In this document: positions 26,665 to 27,262 of the stretch, one piece after another | Layout of the letters: each line of letters begins with the position of its first letter | How positions within the stretch are numbered: position 1 is the stretch's first letter | Translations under genes and position numbers: made by a program | The notes under the pieces: generated by a model | What the model was told of the DNA's origin: nothing | Database searches by the model: none | What the model saw: only the letters and a program-made list of their open reading frames with translations | Assembly (NCBI GenBank): GCA_000226015.1 | Contig: JH154536.1 | Coordinates: 390,539 to 417,800, forward strand | Source: Mnemiopsis leidyi | Lineage: Eukaryota; Ctenophora; Tentaculata; Lobata; Bolinopsidae | Length of the DNA: 27,262 nucleotides | Direction of reading: 5' to 3'

Positions 26665-27262
26665 GTGTGTCCCGTTTAAGTTGGACAATTTCAAGTTCCC
26701 ACGAAATAAAATCTATAAGAGATAAGACCTTATACTGCAGTTGAGAAAATAGGTAATCGATGAACATTTATACGTGTTTGGGTTTCAAAATGTTTTCATG
26801 GATCTAAGTTTTGATTTTTTGATGCTAACTGGGGAGGAGAAAAAACATGCTGTTGAAGTGTACCATGAAACGTCGCCCTTAACAAAAGTTCTGCGCTCCT
26901 TCAGGAAGGGACCTGGCTACCACGCAAAAAATTTGCCCAGCATGAGCACTCTCAGACATGTTATGAACAACTTCAGTGTATTTGGGGGAGTCCAGGATCG
27001 AAAAAAAGGCAGGAGATCTTCAATTAAAGAAGTTGACGTCAGGAAGGTTACAACTCCCTATGGATCGTCTCAACTTCTTTCTTTGCGCACTGCATCTAGA
27101 AACACGGAACTATCAAGACAAAAAGTGTCCACGATTCTTCGCAAGAACATTCTGAAGAAGGCTTACAAGGCCAAAATCCCAATGGCTTTAACAGAAAGGC
27201 AGAGGAAGACATGAATTGAATGTTGTGAGAACTTGCTCCAGAGAAAAAGCATCTTGTCCTAA
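26665..27262 (+). mobile_element. 5' part of a Tc1/mariner-superfamily transposon, cut by the window end
   Basis: The left end is probably at about 26665, after a TATATATA run. It begins GTGTGTCCCGTTTAAGTTGG, which resembles the terminal repeats of mariner-type elements with a gtgtccc start. A TA target fits the flank. The element continues past the window, so the right end is not seen. It contains the decayed transposase at 26798-27262. Confidence 0.65.
26798..27262 (+). pseudogene. Decayed Tc1/mariner-type transposase, N-terminal half
   Basis: From ATG at 26798 (another in-frame ATG at 26822) the frame encodes an N-terminal helix-turn-helix DNA-binding region. LTGEEKKHAVEVYHE is followed by a second helical segment with LPSMSTLRHVMNNF, a GRRSS linker and SRQKVSTILRKNILKKAYKA. 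This order is typical of the Tc1/mariner-type transposases common in invertebrates. The frame meets TGA at 27212 just after TERQRKT, continues in the same frame with family-like residues (IECCENLL), and meets TAA at 27260. The catalytic DDE/D domain would lie beyond. The first stop could be a CGA-to-TGA change at a CpG. The element is therefore inactive, at least in this copy. Confidence 0.8.

Overview
This window is nuclear DNA of an invertebrate animal. The genes have spliced exons with GT-AG introns, there is a (TTAGGG)n tract, an SRCR-domain secreted protein, and LINE, MITE and Tc1/mariner-type transposon remains. A cnidarian-grade or lophotrochozoan source is a guess; the sequence does not settle it. 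All gene models were assembled by hand from open frames, splice sites and matching codon phase.

Layout. 1-5785 (+): the 3' part of a gene for a Ser/Pro-rich protein. One coiled-coil exon continues from outside the window, and two candidate alternative first exons (one encoding a membrane segment) enter the same downstream exon in the same phase. 6802-14127 (+): a five-exon gene for a protein of about 1005 residues with a short N-terminal hydrophobic anchor, a long disordered middle and one C-terminal calponin-homology (CH) domain of the cytospin/smoothelin class. Its last intron holds a telomere-repeat tract and a possible nested intronless gene (13312-13746). 17599-21457 (+): a five-exon M16A (insulysin/nardilysin-type) zinc metalloprotease of 1047 residues with all zinc ligands and an N-terminal transmembrane segment. 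21874-22474 (-): a weakly supported two-exon gene, tail-to-tail with the protease. 23747-24537 (+): the first two exons of a secreted group-A-like SRCR protein. 24728-26395: a decayed LINE reverse transcriptase broken by two foldback MITEs. 26665-27262: the 5' part of a decayed Tc1/mariner-type element.

The first two gene models look functionally related. Both encode long, low-complexity, Ser-rich proteins, both can start with a membrane anchor, and a short Ser-hydrophobic-x5-Met-Phe motif recurs in both. The exon ending at 3798 and the CH-domain exon starting at 10543 are in compatible phase. A single complex cytospin-like locus, with membrane-anchored and coiled-coil isoforms sharing a CH domain, is therefore possible but unproven.

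The right third (23.7-27.3 kb) is a transposon accumulation zone downstream of, or inside, the SRCR gene. Five minisatellite-like or short tandem arrays (periods 23, 20, 42, 31 and 46 bp) lie in introns or gene flanks.
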